Positions 39,953 through 49,884 of a stretch of DNA of 64,000 nt are shown here, piece by piece. The stretch spans positions 124,001 through 188,000 of the IMG/VR virus record IMGVR_UViG_3300017917_002374; one strand, 5' to 3'. The notes beneath the pieces were generated by a model, which saw only the letters and a program-made list of their open reading frames with translations, did no database searches and was not told the origin of the DNA. Every line of letters begins with the position of its first letter. Position 1 is the stretch's first letter. The position numbers and the translations under genes are program-made. This stretch comes from a virus.

Positions 39953-40244
39953 CATTGACCATAGAGAACGATGGAAAAGCATATTGAAAGGTGTTACCAA
40001 GGACGAAGTCCCGGTGGCACTGATCAAGTCAGTAACAGTCAATCTACTAGACGGAACTCAAGTGGAAATAGATGTTCTTGAGTTACTGGATCAAGGATAT
40101 GACACTGACGAAATTGAAAGCATGCTTAACAGTCGTTTGAAAAAACTTGATGAAATAATCAAAGATGTAGATTTTTTTATCAACGTTGACAGTGTGGCAA
40201 GCACTGTGCAACCGGTCACAGATGACATATTAAAAAACCTATAG
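39921..40244 (+). CDS. Hypothetical phage protein
   Basis: 107 residues, basic N-terminus, acidic rest (VTVNLLDGTQVEIDVLELLDQG near 38-59). Overlaps the previous gene by 32 bases. Function unknown. Confidence 0.62.
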   Translation: MPRKNQSKRINIDHRERWKSILKGVTKDEVPVALIKSVTVNLLDGTQVEIDVLELLDQGYDTDEIESMLNSRLKKLDEIIKDVDFFINVDSVASTVQPVTDDILKNL

Positions 40245-40245
40245 C

Positions 40246-40749
40246 ATGATAGCAAGCATTTTTTCAGTTGACCAAACCGGAGGAGTTGGCAATAGAGGTA
40301 CATTACCTTGGCGACATCACCCAGAAGATATGGCATGGTTTAAAGAACTTACTACCAATCATATTGTGATCATGGGACGTCGTACATGGGATGATCCTCG
40401 TATGCCAAAACCTTTACCGCAACGCACTTGTATTGTGGCCAGCAGTTCCAATATCTCATCACATCCTCGTATACGCATAATCAGTGGGGACCTAAACAGT
40501 AAAATTCTTGAATTAGAACAACTGTATCCTAGCAAAACCATTTGGCTCATAGGCGGTGTTAATCTATTGAACCAATGTAAAAGCATCACCGATTATGCAT
40601 ATATCACTCATCGTAAGGGCAGTTTCTTTAGCGACACTCGCATTGATCTTGCTCGTTATATGGCAGGCATGCGAATTACCAGCAGTAGACCTAGCACGGA
40701 TAAAATGTTAAACTTTGCTGTATACAAGAACATTGACCCATTTAGATAA
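40246..40749 (+). CDS. folA: Dihydrofolate reductase
   Basis: 167 residues, typical DHFR size. GNRGTLPWR near 15-23 (M20-loop equivalent), DMAWFKELT near 28-36 (Asp28 near the catalytic position), MGRRTWDD near 43-50 (NADPH site) and IWLIGGVNLL near 100-109. Regenerates tetrahydrofolate used up by ThyA, next gene, to which it is coupled by TAATG. Confidence 0.93.
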   Translation: MIASIFSVDQTGGVGNRGTLPWRHHPEDMAWFKELTTNHIVIMGRRTWDDPRMPKPLPQRTCIVASSSNISSHPRIRIISGDLNSKILELEQLYPSKTIWLIGGVNLLNQCKSITDYAYITHRKGSFFSDTRIDLARYMAGMRITSSRPSTDKMLNFAVYKNIDPFR

Positions 40750-41666
40750 TGAAACCCTATCATGAAGCTCTCCAAACTGTTTTACGAGACGGTACCCAAC
40801 GCGGCGACCGTACTGGCACTGGCACTATCAGTGTATTTGGTATGCAGCAACGTTACGACCTGGCTGCAGGATTTCCTGCGGTAACAACAAAAAAACTAGC
40901 GTGGCGAGCTGTAGTCAGCGAGTTGCTGTGGTTCATTGAAGGTTCAGGGGATGAAACTCGCCTACGAGAGATACTACATGGTAGTAGGGATTCCAGTAAG
41001 GACACCATCTGGACTGCCAATGCTACCGCAGCATACTGGAAGCCGCGAGCCAAGTTTGATGGTGACCTAGGTCGTGTGTACGGTGTACAGTGGCGTCATT
41101 GGCGTACTATTAAAGAACGCGAAGCCAATGGATCTTTTAAAGATAGTTTTGGAACCACTTACCGTAGAGTGGGTAACAATATAGAAGTACAGGAAGTTGA
41201 TCAACTATTATCTCTGATCAACGGAATCAAAGCAGATCCATACGGACGAAGACATATGCTATCAGCATGGAACCCAGGCGAATTAGAAGCCATGGCCCTG
41301 CCCCCGTGTCACTGCTTTGCGCAGTTTTATGTAGCAGATGGAAAGTTGTCGTGTCAGATGTATCAAAGATCCTGCGATATGTTTTTAGGTGTTCCTTTTA
41401 ACATCGCTAGCTATAGTCTGCTCACACACATGATAGCACAGGTGTGTGATCTGCAAGTAGGTGAGTTTGTTCACGTACTCGGCGATGCCCACATATATCT
41501 GAATCACGTAGAGCAGGTAAAAGAACAATTGCAACGTGAACCCTTACCCGCTCCACAACTATGGCTCAATCCAGACATCAAAGACATCACTCAGTTTACC
41601 ATGTCTGATATACGTCTGGAGAACTATCAATGTCACAAAGCAATACCGGCACCCATGGCAGTATGA
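40749..41666 (+). CDS. thyA: Thymidylate synthase
   Basis: Makes dTMP from dUMP. Catalytic Cys in LPPCHCF near residues 183-189; DRTGTGTISVFG near 20-31 and VTTKKLAWRAVVSELLWFI near 46-64 are typical ThyA motifs; MYQRSCDMFLGVPFNIASY near 204-222 binds substrate. 305 aa against 264 in E. coli, with insertions near 85-140. Confidence 0.96.
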   Translation: MKPYHEALQTVLRDGTQRGDRTGTGTISVFGMQQRYDLAAGFPAVTTKKLAWRAVVSELLWFIEGSGDETRLREILHGSRDSSKDTIWTANATAAYWKPRAKFDGDLGRVYGVQWRHWRTIKEREANGSFKDSFGTTYRRVGNNIEVQEVDQLLSLINGIKADPYGRRHMLSAWNPGELEAMALPPCHCFAQFYVADGKLSCQMYQRSCDMFLGVPFNIASYSLLTHMIAQVCDLQVGEFVHVLGDAHIYLNHVEQVKEQLQREPLPAPQLWLNPDIKDITQFTMSDIRLENYQCHKAIPAPMAV

Positions 41667-41893
41667 TCTTTGCTGAGTTTTTTATAGGCGATGTAGAAGA
41701 TCCAGAGATTTATGCAGCTGAGCCTCTTTGGCAATGGCAACAGAGTGAAGCAGGTAAATTTGTCATGGAACATGCACTAGAAACTCCAAGTTTTCAAATC
41801 ATGCCTAATATGGAAACCATGGGCTACAAGGTTCGTGTATATGGCAATCTGTCAGAAAGAGATGAAGTTTTTTATAGGTTGAAATACAAATGA
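41663..41893 (+). CDS. Hypothetical protein
   Basis: 76 residues from the ATG that makes an ATGA overlap with thyA (a start at 41630 is also open). Contains PSFQIMPNMETMGYKVRVYG near the end, mixed alpha/beta. ATGA coupled to the next gene. Confidence 0.6.
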   Translation: MIFAEFFIGDVEDPEIYAAEPLWQWQQSEAGKFVMEHALETPSFQIMPNMETMGYKVRVYGNLSERDEVFYRLKYK

Positions 41894-42855
41894 ATATCTT
41901 GGTTACCGGCGGTGCCGGCTTTATTGGACACAATGTAGTTCATGAACTAGAAGCTCAAGGACATGCTTGCATGATTCTTGATAATCGTACCACCTACGGT
42001 ATCATACCAAACGAGCACATGAGCGCACTGCATGAAGAACGGAGACAATTTTATACCGCTCCTGTACATGGCATTGATCTTGGACACAGTGATGCGGCCG
42101 GCTGTGACTGGATCATGCGACACTACGCAGTTGACACGGTGTTGCACTTGGCCAGCTTTCCAAGACAGAAAGTGGTCAGCGCCAATCCTGGACTGGGCGC
42201 AGAAGTTATGATGGTTGGACTCATGCACTTGTTGGAAGCTGCTAAGAAAAACAATATCAAACGTTTTGTGTATGTGAGCAGCAGCATGGTGTACGGTGAT
42301 TTTACCAATGATATTGATGAAGACTATCCTTGCAATCCTATTGGGCAGTACGGCATCATGAAATTGGCCGGAGAGTGGTTGGTCAAAGACTATGCTCGCC
42401 GCACAGGCATGGAATACGTGATTCTACGACCCAGTGCTGTGTACGGACCACGCGACATTGAAGATCGTGTGGTCAGTAAGTTCTTGATAGCAGCCATGCA
42501 AGGCATTCCTTTGCGTGTAAAAGGCGAAAAAGAAATGCTGGATTTTACCTATGTAGATGATGCTGTAGCGGGCATTGTAGGAGCCACGCTAAGTGCAAAC
42601 AGTGTCAATAAAACCTATAACATCACTCGTAGTGCCAGCCATACCCTGCATCAAGCAGCATTGCTGGCCATACAAACTGTGGACAGACCCGGACACATAA
42701 CTTTTGAAAGTGCAGATGCAGAGTACCCCAGTCGTGCCAGCTTGCGCATAGATCGGGCTAGAGCTGATTTTGGCTACGAGCCAAAAGTGGACATTACCCA
42801 AGGGTTCCAACTTTATTACAATTGGCTCAAAACGTCCGTTTACGCTCAGTCATAA
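41890..42855 (+). CDS. NAD-dependent nucleotide-sugar epimerase/dehydratase
   Basis: 321 residues, extended SDR: VTGGAGFIGHN near 5-15, VSSSMVYGDF near 131-140, catalytic YGIMK near 154-158 and LRPSAVYGPRD near 178-188. Likely acts on an activated hexose. It is the third epimerase of the window with galE and the HldD-like enzyme. Confidence 0.86.
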   Translation: MNILVTGGAGFIGHNVVHELEAQGHACMILDNRTTYGIIPNEHMSALHEERRQFYTAPVHGIDLGHSDAAGCDWIMRHYAVDTVLHLASFPRQKVVSANPGLGAEVMMVGLMHLLEAAKKNNIKRFVYVSSSMVYGDFTNDIDEDYPCNPIGQYGIMKLAGEWLVKDYARRTGMEYVILRPSAVYGPRDIEDRVVSKFLIAAMQGIPLRVKGEKEMLDFTYVDDAVAGIVGATLSANSVNKTYNITRSASHTLHQAALLAIQTVDRPGHITFESADAEYPSRASLRIDRARADFGYEPKVDITQGFQLYYNWLKTSVYAQS

Positions 42856-42860
42856 AATCT

Positions 42861-42915
42861 CATAAATAATAGAGCTATTGTATTTTTGGACAGCTCAAAA
42901 AACTGTCCATAAATA
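42861..42915 (+). promoter_or_regulatory. Hairpin between two late-promoter-like boxes
   Basis: CATAAATA at 42861-42868 and again at 42908-42915 (25 bases before the next ATG) flank a hairpin TGGACAG 42887-42893 / CTGTCCA 42903-42909. The second box overlaps the end of the hairpin. Confidence 0.5.
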
Positions 42916-42939
42916 CACAATCTATTACAGGATTAAAAC

Positions 42940-43806
42940 ATGGCAGGACCAGGCGTATTCCCCAAAGAAAATGGGGACATCATATATTATCAAGATTATA
43001 ATGCAATCCGTGCTATTATTGAGCCAATTTTAGGCGTAGGATCTGGAAACAACGGCTATGGACAAGTTCTAACCAGCTCTAATATAAATCAATTTGATCA
43101 AATAACAGAACTGCACTGGGACAATTTACGTTCAGATATTGATAAATGTCTTACACACCAAAGTGGCGGTACTTCGCTGACCAACGTGTCTACCTCAACA
43201 ACCATTTTAAAAGATCTAATTAATCAATATAAAACTGGTGCTGATACCGCAGTTACAAATAAAGATCTTGTGTTTGCTCAAACGCAGTCAGCACTTGGAA
43301 CCGGTATTAGTAGTACATATGCCACTCCGTGGAAAACATCTATTCGTCACAGAGTCACTGTAACATTTTCTACTGCCAACGATGCAAGACATTTTTTTAA
43401 TCTTGGTGGTAATATACGTCTTACTGCCAGTCAAACTGGTAGTGTGGCAGCAACAAAAGATCAACGTTGGGCCGAACTAATTGACAGTTTAGGTGGCATT
43501 TATTACACTCCTAGCAATTATCGCACAGGAGGTAATATTATAATCAAAGCTCAAACTTTTAGTGTGAGTCCGTATGCCGCCAACTTTTATCAAGCATGGG
43601 GCGAACGCACGAGTGATACTACCTTAGTAATTACTGCATTGTTTAACGATGCTTCTGTGCAAACTGGATTTAATCAATCACAAGCTCAATTTGATGAAAA
43701 TGTAACCTTATCTATAACCAGTGCTGTAGATTTTTTCAAATCAATCGGAGCTATTGTAGGTGTTGTTCCTAGCAGCGTTACAAATCTGTTTGCTCTAGGA
43801 CCTTAA
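42940..43806 (+). CDS. Probable virion structural protein
   Basis: 288 residues, rich in Gly, Ser, Thr and Asn, no cysteine, beta-rich composition typical of phage virion proteins (MAGPGVFPKENGDIIYYQDYN start). The leader carries late-promoter-like boxes, fitting late expression. No specific family can be named. From here the sequence becomes noticeably AT-richer. Confidence 0.6.
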   Translation: MAGPGVFPKENGDIIYYQDYNAIRAIIEPILGVGSGNNGYGQVLTSSNINQFDQITELHWDNLRSDIDKCLTHQSGGTSLTNVSTSTTILKDLINQYKTGADTAVTNKDLVFAQTQSALGTGISSTYATPWKTSIRHRVTVTFSTANDARHFFNLGGNIRLTASQTGSVAATKDQRWAELIDSLGGIYYTPSNYRTGGNIIIKAQTFSVSPYAANFYQAWGERTSDTTLVITALFNDASVQTGFNQSQAQFDENVTLSITSAVDFFKSIGAIVGVVPSSVTNLFALGP

Positions 43807-43855
43807 ATTTTCAATGAGATCTGTCTACTGATAATTACAGTAAAGGATCTCAATT

Positions 43856-44200
43856 ATGTCTGAACTTGATCAACTGCTAGCAGAAGCAGCATTTCAAACT
43901 CATTTCAAGCAACAAAAAGAATTTTTATCAGTTGTGTTCAAAGATGCCTGTGTGTTTACCTACAATGGCGGAATTTTTGAATTGACTCCTGAATTTTTAG
44001 CTGGTCTACAGTTGCGCAACAATTATAATACAGATAATAAGATATGGGCCATTGATAGAAATCAAACTTGTATTTTAATTGACAACGTTGATCTATTCAT
44101 TGAAAAAGCAACTAAAATTTACAATAAGGCATTGGAAGAATACGGAACTGCATGGAATAACATGCGCACCAAACGATCAGTAAGTGCATTGATAAAATGA
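43856..44200 (+). CDS. Hypothetical phage protein
   Basis: 114 residues with an AAAGGA Shine-Dalgarno. DACVFTYNGGIFELTPEFLAGL near 30-51 is a pattern I associate with small marine-phage proteins. ATGA coupled to the next gene. Confidence 0.62.
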   Translation: MSELDQLLAEAAFQTHFKQQKEFLSVVFKDACVFTYNGGIFELTPEFLAGLQLRNNYNTDNKIWAIDRNQTCILIDNVDLFIEKATKIYNKALEEYGTAWNNMRTKRSVSALIK

Positions 44201-45027
44201 GTCAAGGGTTTCTTTTATTTGCACACAATAACGAACATATCAACTATGGCGAACTGGCTGTATGGTGTGCCCGACGATTAAACCATTATTATAATCGCCC
44301 AGTGTCGTTGGTGTGTGACAGCAATACATTACAAAGTATTGAGTCAATCAAATCGTCGCATTTTGATAAGATAATTCTTTCTGAAGTTACCACTTCTCAA
44401 TTAAAAAGATATCATGACAAATTGTATTCGTTTAACAATCTTGATCGTACTGATGCATTTGAAATAACCCCGTACGATGAAACTATTATAATTGATACAG
44501 ATATTGCAATACAATCATCTGTGATGAACTGTTTATGGAACAGTGTACATGATTTTGTAGTGTGCGCAGACTCGCTACATGTGTTTTCAAAAAAAATTGA
44601 AGAATTTAAATATCTAAGTCGCTACAGTTCAAGATTTTTTTGGGCCACACAGTTTTATTTTCGTAAAACTGAACAAACCAAGTTATTTTTTGATACTTGC
44701 AAATATGTAAAAGAAAACTATTGGTGGTATGCGCAATTATATGATTTTGATTCTAATCTTGTGCGCAATGATTACTTGTGGAGTATTGCCCTTGATCTTA
44801 TGGGAGGATCGGCCAACAGTTCTTGGTGTGCAACTATGCCTTGGAAACTTTTTTATGCAACAGACGACGAGCAGTTATTTGATTTAACTGAAGATAAAAT
44901 AATTTTAGGTAATACTAATACTGTTCGGTCTAAGGAAGTATGTGTGATTAGAAACAAAGATGTACATCTAATGAACAAAAATCAACTGATCTACTTTGTC
45001 AAAAAAGAGTTAGGATTAAATCCATGA
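44197..45027 (+). CDS. GT-A-like glycosyltransferase
   Basis: 276 residues. TIIIDTDIAIQSSV near 98-111 has the DxD metal motif of GT-A enzymes; LSEVTTSQLKRYHDKLYSFNNLDRTDAFEITPYDET precedes it and contains the donor-site segment. Paralogue of the next gene by layout (ITPYDET-IIID-D versus LTPYEET-VILDADM). Acceptor unknown. Confidence 0.65.
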   Translation: MSQGFLLFAHNNEHINYGELAVWCARRLNHYYNRPVSLVCDSNTLQSIESIKSSHFDKIILSEVTTSQLKRYHDKLYSFNNLDRTDAFEITPYDETIIIDTDIAIQSSVMNCLWNSVHDFVVCADSLHVFSKKIEEFKYLSRYSSRFFWATQFYFRKTEQTKLFFDTCKYVKENYWWYAQLYDFDSNLVRNDYLWSIALDLMGGSANSSWCATMPWKLFYATDDEQLFDLTEDKIILGNTNTVRSKEVCVIRNKDVHLMNKNQLIYFVKKELGLNP

Positions 45028-45824
45028 GTAAAGGATATTTGGTCATGGCACAAGGGGGATATATTAAGCAGGCAGAATATTTGGCGCTTAGTATTCATAA
45101 AACCCAAAAAGAAATAAAAAATATCAGTGTTATAACTGATCAGCCTACAGACTGTAAATTATTTGATCAGGTATTACCATTACCTGATACCGATATGGCT
45201 AAACATGCTGATTGGAAAATACACAATCGTGCGCAGTTTCTTGATTTAACACCTTACGAAGAAACTGTGATTCTTGATGCTGACATGCTTTTTCTTACAG
45301 ATGTTAGTCATTGGTGGAGCAATTTTAGTCGTTATGAGCTGTTAATCACAAATAAAGTTTTAACCTATAGAGGCAATTGGGTTACCCATAGTCCGTATAG
45401 AGAGACCTTTGTTGAAAATCAACTGCCAAATGTTTATTCTGCATTTACATATTTTAAATCTCAAGGAGTTACTAAAGAATTTTTTACCTTGATTAAGTCT
45501 ATGGTATTAAACTGGGATGAATGGACAGCACATTACGCTCCTAGTAGTACACAACTTTGGCCCAGTATAGATTTAGCCATGTCCATGGCAGTAAAAATCC
45601 TAGGGTGCGAAAATCATGTTACCAGCGACCGGCATTACCCAACATTTACTCATATGAAAAGTGGATGCCAAGGATGGAAAAACTATGCTGAAGATTGGCG
45701 TCTACATCTACCAGTTCATGTTCGTCAGAATCAATTAAGATTAGGAAGTTATGTACAAAGTGGTGTTTTACACTATGTGATTAAAGATTTTGTAAATCCA
45801 ACAATTATGGATATCTTCAAATGA
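45024..45824 (+). CDS. GT-A-like glycosyltransferase (paralogue)
   Basis: 266 residues. LTPYEETVILDADMLFLTD near 76-94 carries the DAD motif, with SIDLAMSMAVKILG near 183-196. Shares the overall pattern of the previous gene, so a tandem duplication is likely. ATGA junctions on both sides. Confidence 0.66.
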   Translation: MSKGYLVMAQGGYIKQAEYLALSIHKTQKEIKNISVITDQPTDCKLFDQVLPLPDTDMAKHADWKIHNRAQFLDLTPYEETVILDADMLFLTDVSHWWSNFSRYELLITNKVLTYRGNWVTHSPYRETFVENQLPNVYSAFTYFKSQGVTKEFFTLIKSMVLNWDEWTAHYAPSSTQLWPSIDLAMSMAVKILGCENHVTSDRHYPTFTHMKSGCQGWKNYAEDWRLHLPVHVRQNQLRLGSYVQSGVLHYVIKDFVNPTIMDIFK

Positions 45825-46351
45825 ACTTTTTATACTACGATAAAGATACCGGAGCAATTAAAGCTATATCACCAGTTTTAGATTCTAGTATATCTGATCC
45901 ATATATCAAAATACATCCAGATCTTGGGCAAGATTTTTATTCAGGCAAAAAACATACACATCAATACGCTGTAAATTATCGTGGAGAACTTTGCGAAAAA
46001 CATAATCCTGGCAAACAAAATTCTTCAGATAACAGAATTTATTGTATTCCTTATTGTTCAGATTCACAGAGTGAGTTTTTATTAGAACAAAACTGTACAA
46101 ACAAAAGCATCAAATTGAGCCTAACCCCTGAAGCTAGTGCATGGTGGCAAAATAACAATTGTTTTGGACAAACACATTATTTTATTGTAGCTTGCCCTCC
46201 GCAAGATCCTTATTTCTATTACTGGACATTTGTATTTGAAATATCTCAATTAATTAAAGGTTCGGTAATTTATCATTATCAAGGTTCTGATAATTTAAGT
46301 TTTTTTACTAGAAAAATTTTTGAAAGTTATTGTCATGTCAAACATTATTAA
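45821..46351 (+). CDS. Hypothetical protein
   Basis: 176 residues with many aromatic residues and a few cysteines (IYCIPYCSDSQSEF near 69-82). No family recognised. Overlaps the next gene by 17 bases. Confidence 0.58.
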   Translation: MNFLYYDKDTGAIKAISPVLDSSISDPYIKIHPDLGQDFYSGKKHTHQYAVNYRGELCEKHNPGKQNSSDNRIYCIPYCSDSQSEFLLEQNCTNKSIKLSLTPEASAWWQNNNCFGQTHYFIVACPPQDPYFYYWTFVFEISQLIKGSVIYHYQGSDNLSFFTRKIFESYCHVKHY

Positions 46352-47978
46352 ATTGCACGAGCTTGATTGTATATTTTTAAGCTACGACGAACCAAATGCC
46401 GATTACAATTACGCAGATTTACTTTCAAAAGCGCCTTGGGCTAAACGTGTACACGGAGTTAAAGGCAGCGATGCAGCACACAAAGCCTGCGCAGATCTTA
46501 GCGAAACCGAACATTTTATAACCGTTGATGCAGACAATATAGTAGATCCAAAGTTTTTTGACTTATCTTTTGACTTAGATAATTTTGGCACTGGTGTAGA
46601 AAGTCAACTGAGTTGGAGCGGAAGGAACAATATCAACGGCCTTGTTTATGGCAACGGTGGATTAAAATGTTGGACTAGACAGCATGTATGGCGTATGCGT
46701 ACTCATGAACAGGCCGAAGATAATACCAATCAAGTGGATTTTTGCTGGGATCCTTATTATCACCATGTTGAAGGGTGTTTTAGTATAGTATACAACAATG
46801 CCAGTGCTCTTCAGGCATGGAGAGCTGGGTTTCGCGAAGGTGTAAAAATGAGTTTGCTTTCAGGAATAAAATTGTCAAATCCCAAGCATGGCAACTTTAA
46901 AAAACAGCTTCCAAAACAAAATTATCAAAGACTAATGGTTTGGATGACTGTTGGCGAAGATGTTTCATACGGATTATGGGCTATATACGGAGCACGTATG
47001 GGTTGCTATATGACCAATTGCACAGATTGGGATTACACTCAGGTGAGAGATTTTGATTATCTTGATTCATTGTTCAAAGAGCAAGAACTTTTGATAGATA
47101 ATGAACCATTGCTTAGACAAGCATCTGTTCAACTTGGAGAAAAACTTTCTACCCGACTGAATCTTGAATTTGCTAATTTTAACAAACAACAAAGTTCTTT
47201 TTATAAAGAAACCAATGTATATCTTCCTCGCAGTAATCAAGTTATCAACAAATCATTGACTTTTATCACAGATATACAATTGCCTATTTACTACGATGTT
47301 GTTTTTATTAGTAACGGCGAACCTCATGCAGATACAGTTTATCAGCGTTTACTTAACAAGTGCGGAGATAAAATTAAAATACATCGGATTGATAATGTCA
47401 AAGGAATATTTAATGCACACAAGGCCGCAGCTAATATAGCTAATACAGAAATGTTTTTTGTTGTTGATGCTGATGCATGGATTACAGATAATTTTTCATT
47501 TCCTACAGTAAACGAAATCAACGACACTAGATACAATTATATATATTATAGTGTAAATCCTTTGAATCATCTCTGTTATGGACACGGAGGCCTAAAAGTT
47601 TTTCCTAAGCATGTGTTTGACCAACCACTAGATGAATACGTTGATATGACGACCTCAGTTGGACAAGGAATAAAAATTCTTCCAGTTATTAGCAACATAA
47701 CCAAATTTAACACAGATGCATTTAGTACTTGGCGGACTGCATTTAGAGAGTGTGCTAAATTAAGTTCAGGAATCATTGCAGAACAAGTGCATTACGATAC
47801 AAAATATAGATTAGACGTTTGGACCAGTTATGCATCTGGAGATTTTGCAAACGAATGCATTCAAGGAGCAATAGCCGGAAAAACCTATGGCATGGAAAAT
47901 AAAAACAATTTAGAAGCCATGCAACGTATTAATGATTATGAATTTTTAGAAAAATTGTATAAAGAAACAAATGGCTAG
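46335..47978 (+). CDS. Tandem-domain GT-A-like protein
   Basis: 547 residues made of two similar halves. The first has CIFLSYDEPNADYNYADLL near 12-30, RVHGVKGSDAAHKACAD and FITVDADNIVDPKF; the second has VVFISNGEPHADTVYQRLL near 319-337, RIDNVKGIFNAHKAAANIA and FFVVDADAWITDNF. Each half has a DAD motif and a GYGH/YGNGGLK-type segment later. This is an internal duplication in one ORF of a family I recall from marine T4-like phages. Start ATG 46335, since the earlier TTG lacks support. Confidence 0.7.
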   Translation: MSNIIKLHELDCIFLSYDEPNADYNYADLLSKAPWAKRVHGVKGSDAAHKACADLSETEHFITVDADNIVDPKFFDLSFDLDNFGTGVESQLSWSGRNNINGLVYGNGGLKCWTRQHVWRMRTHEQAEDNTNQVDFCWDPYYHHVEGCFSIVYNNASALQAWRAGFREGVKMSLLSGIKLSNPKHGNFKKQLPKQNYQRLMVWMTVGEDVSYGLWAIYGARMGCYMTNCTDWDYTQVRDFDYLDSLFKEQELLIDNEPLLRQASVQLGEKLSTRLNLEFANFNKQQSSFYKETNVYLPRSNQVINKSLTFITDIQLPIYYDVVFISNGEPHADTVYQRLLNKCGDKIKIHRIDNVKGIFNAHKAAANIANTEMFFVVDADAWITDNFSFPTVNEINDTRYNYIYYSVNPLNHLCYGHGGLKVFPKHVFDQPLDEYVDMTTSVGQGIKILPVISNITKFNTDAFSTWRTAFRECAKLSSGIIAEQVHYDTKYRLDVWTSYASGDFANECIQGAIAGKTYGMENKNNLEAMQRINDYEFLEKLYKETNG

Positions 47979-49341
47979 CACTGTCAATTTTTACAAATCT
48001 GTCAAGGAAGCATTAGACGCAGTAGGCCCAGGTATGTGTTTGGCCAAATGGTACCAAGTTACTCTGCATCTTGAGAACGGGCATAATCATAGTTGTCATC
48101 ACCCTAAAACTCATAAAACTCCTTTAGAAGAACTAGACAAAACTCCAGATGCTTTGCACAATACAGTTTATAAAAACACAGTTAGAACCATGATGCTAAA
48201 TGGCCAGCGTCCAGATGAATGTAGATATTGTTGGAATATAGAAGACACTGTGACCAATGAATCATTAGTGTCCGATCGTGTGTTAAAGAGCAGTTGGGGT
48301 ATTGAGAAACTGCCAAACATTATAGAACAAACAGTTGCCCTTGGCAACAACAGTCAACCACCACCAAGCCACATGGAAGTCAGCTTTAGTACCACTTGTA
48401 ATTTTGCATGCAGCTATTGTAGTGCAGATGTAAGCAGTAGTTGGATGAAAGAATTACAAGAACACGGCAAGTACCCAACAGAGTACCCTCTAATTTCAAT
48501 TGAACAAATACAGCGTGATGGAAAAATTCCTATATCAGACAGAGAACATAATCCGTACATTGAAGCATTTTGGAAATGGTGGCCTGATCTGTACTCTCAC
48601 TTGCAGGTGATGAGGATTACTGGTGGAGAACCTTTACTAAGTCCGCATACATTTAAAGTTTTTGATTGGATCAAAAACAATCCTCGTCCAGATCTTGGGT
48701 TGGCACTAAACAGTAACATGGGGGTGCCTGCTCTGTTAATTGATAGGTTTATAACTAAAATTAAAGATATTCTGCATAACGATCTAATTAAAGATTTTAC
48801 ACTGTACACTAGTTGTGAGGCACATGGTTCAAACGCAGAGTACATACGTCATGGGATGAAATATCAACAATGGTTAGACAATTGTAGCAGATTTCTTCAA
48901 GAGATACCACAGGCAAAAATTAGTATCATGGTAACTTATAATGCCATGAGTACTGTGTCATTTTTATCATTTTTACAAGACGTAACCAATTTAAAAAGAA
49001 AATTTAAAAATCGTCTTTCTTTAGACATTGTATACATGGCTAATCCAAAATGTATGACTATTGACATTTTATCAAAAGAATTTTTAGTTTATATTGAACA
49101 GCAGATGAAATATATATCAATCATGCATGCTCAAGGACTTTATAATGATTGGGAACTTCATAAAATACGTAGATTACAGGATTATTTTGAATCCAGGCTC
49201 AAGGATCCAATGAAAAATTTAGATGTTTTTAGAAGAGATTTTAAAGTGTTTGTTGATGAACATGACCGACGTAGGGGTACAAATTTTTTGCAAACTTTTC
49301 CACAGATGAAAGAATTTTACACATTATGCAGCAATTCTTAG
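47971..49341 (+). CDS. Radical SAM protein (twitch-type)
   Basis: 456 residues. Cluster motif CNFACSYC near 144-151 (CxxxCxxC) after FSTT, a GGEPL motif near 213, and an N-terminal ECRYCWNIEDT near 75-85 with extra cysteines. Resembles twitch-domain radical SAM proteins found in phages, often near methyltransferases and glycan genes. Substrate unknown. ATG overlap of 8 bases with the previous gene. Confidence 0.85.
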   Translation: MASTVNFYKSVKEALDAVGPGMCLAKWYQVTLHLENGHNHSCHHPKTHKTPLEELDKTPDALHNTVYKNTVRTMMLNGQRPDECRYCWNIEDTVTNESLVSDRVLKSSWGIEKLPNIIEQTVALGNNSQPPPSHMEVSFSTTCNFACSYCSADVSSSWMKELQEHGKYPTEYPLISIEQIQRDGKIPISDREHNPYIEAFWKWWPDLYSHLQVMRITGGEPLLSPHTFKVFDWIKNNPRPDLGLALNSNMGVPALLIDRFITKIKDILHNDLIKDFTLYTSCEAHGSNAEYIRHGMKYQQWLDNCSRFLQEIPQAKISIMVTYNAMSTVSFLSFLQDVTNLKRKFKNRLSLDIVYMANPKCMTIDILSKEFLVYIEQQMKYISIMHAQGLYNDWELHKIRRLQDYFESRLKDPMKNLDVFRRDFKVFVDEHDRRRGTNFLQTFPQMKEFYTLCSNS

Positions 49342-49880
49342 ACCTTAACAAAGATGCATTTAGCAGTGGTCAAATAGGTAGCAAGCTATGGCTGTGCAAA
49401 CAACTTGAATTAACTGATCTTTATAGTAAAGAAACAGCTATCTATGGTGGTTGGTATGGATTAACCGCATTTCTTTTGTTAAGTAGATCAAAGTTCAATG
49501 TTGAAAAAATACGCAGCTATGACATTGATCCTGCTTGTGTACCAATAGCGGACATGATTAATGAATACTGGGTATGGCAAGATTGGAAGTTTAAAGCATT
49601 TACAGAAGATTGTAATCATCTTTATACCGAAGCAGATTTAATTATAAACACTTCAACAGAACATTTTGATGGTTTTGGCTGGTGGCACAATATCAAAAGT
49701 GGTACCGCAGTTGCTTTACAAGGCAATAATATGAGGCACGATGACCATGTTAATACCTGCGGTTCTTTAACAGATTTTTGCGAACAGTTTCCATTAACCA
49801 ACGAAATTTATAGAGGATCATTAGAATTTAATTATCCCGAATGGAGTTTTGAAAGATACATGATTATCGGCATTAAATAG
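49326..49880 (+). CDS. Class I methyltransferase-like protein
   Basis: 184 residues. TAIYGGWYGLTAFLLL near 36-51 and SYDIDPACVPIADMINEYW near 62-80 form a SAM-binding strand-loop and acidic second strand; LIINTSTEHFDGFGWW near 103-118 is motif-IV-like. Follows the radical SAM gene with a 16-base overlap, so the pair may act together. Confidence 0.72.
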   Translation: MQQFLDLNKDAFSSGQIGSKLWLCKQLELTDLYSKETAIYGGWYGLTAFLLLSRSKFNVEKIRSYDIDPACVPIADMINEYWVWQDWKFKAFTEDCNHLYTEADLIINTSTEHFDGFGWWHNIKSGTAVALQGNNMRHDDHVNTCGSLTDFCEQFPLTNEIYRGSLEFNYPEWSFERYMIIGIK

Positions 49881-49884
49881 TATT

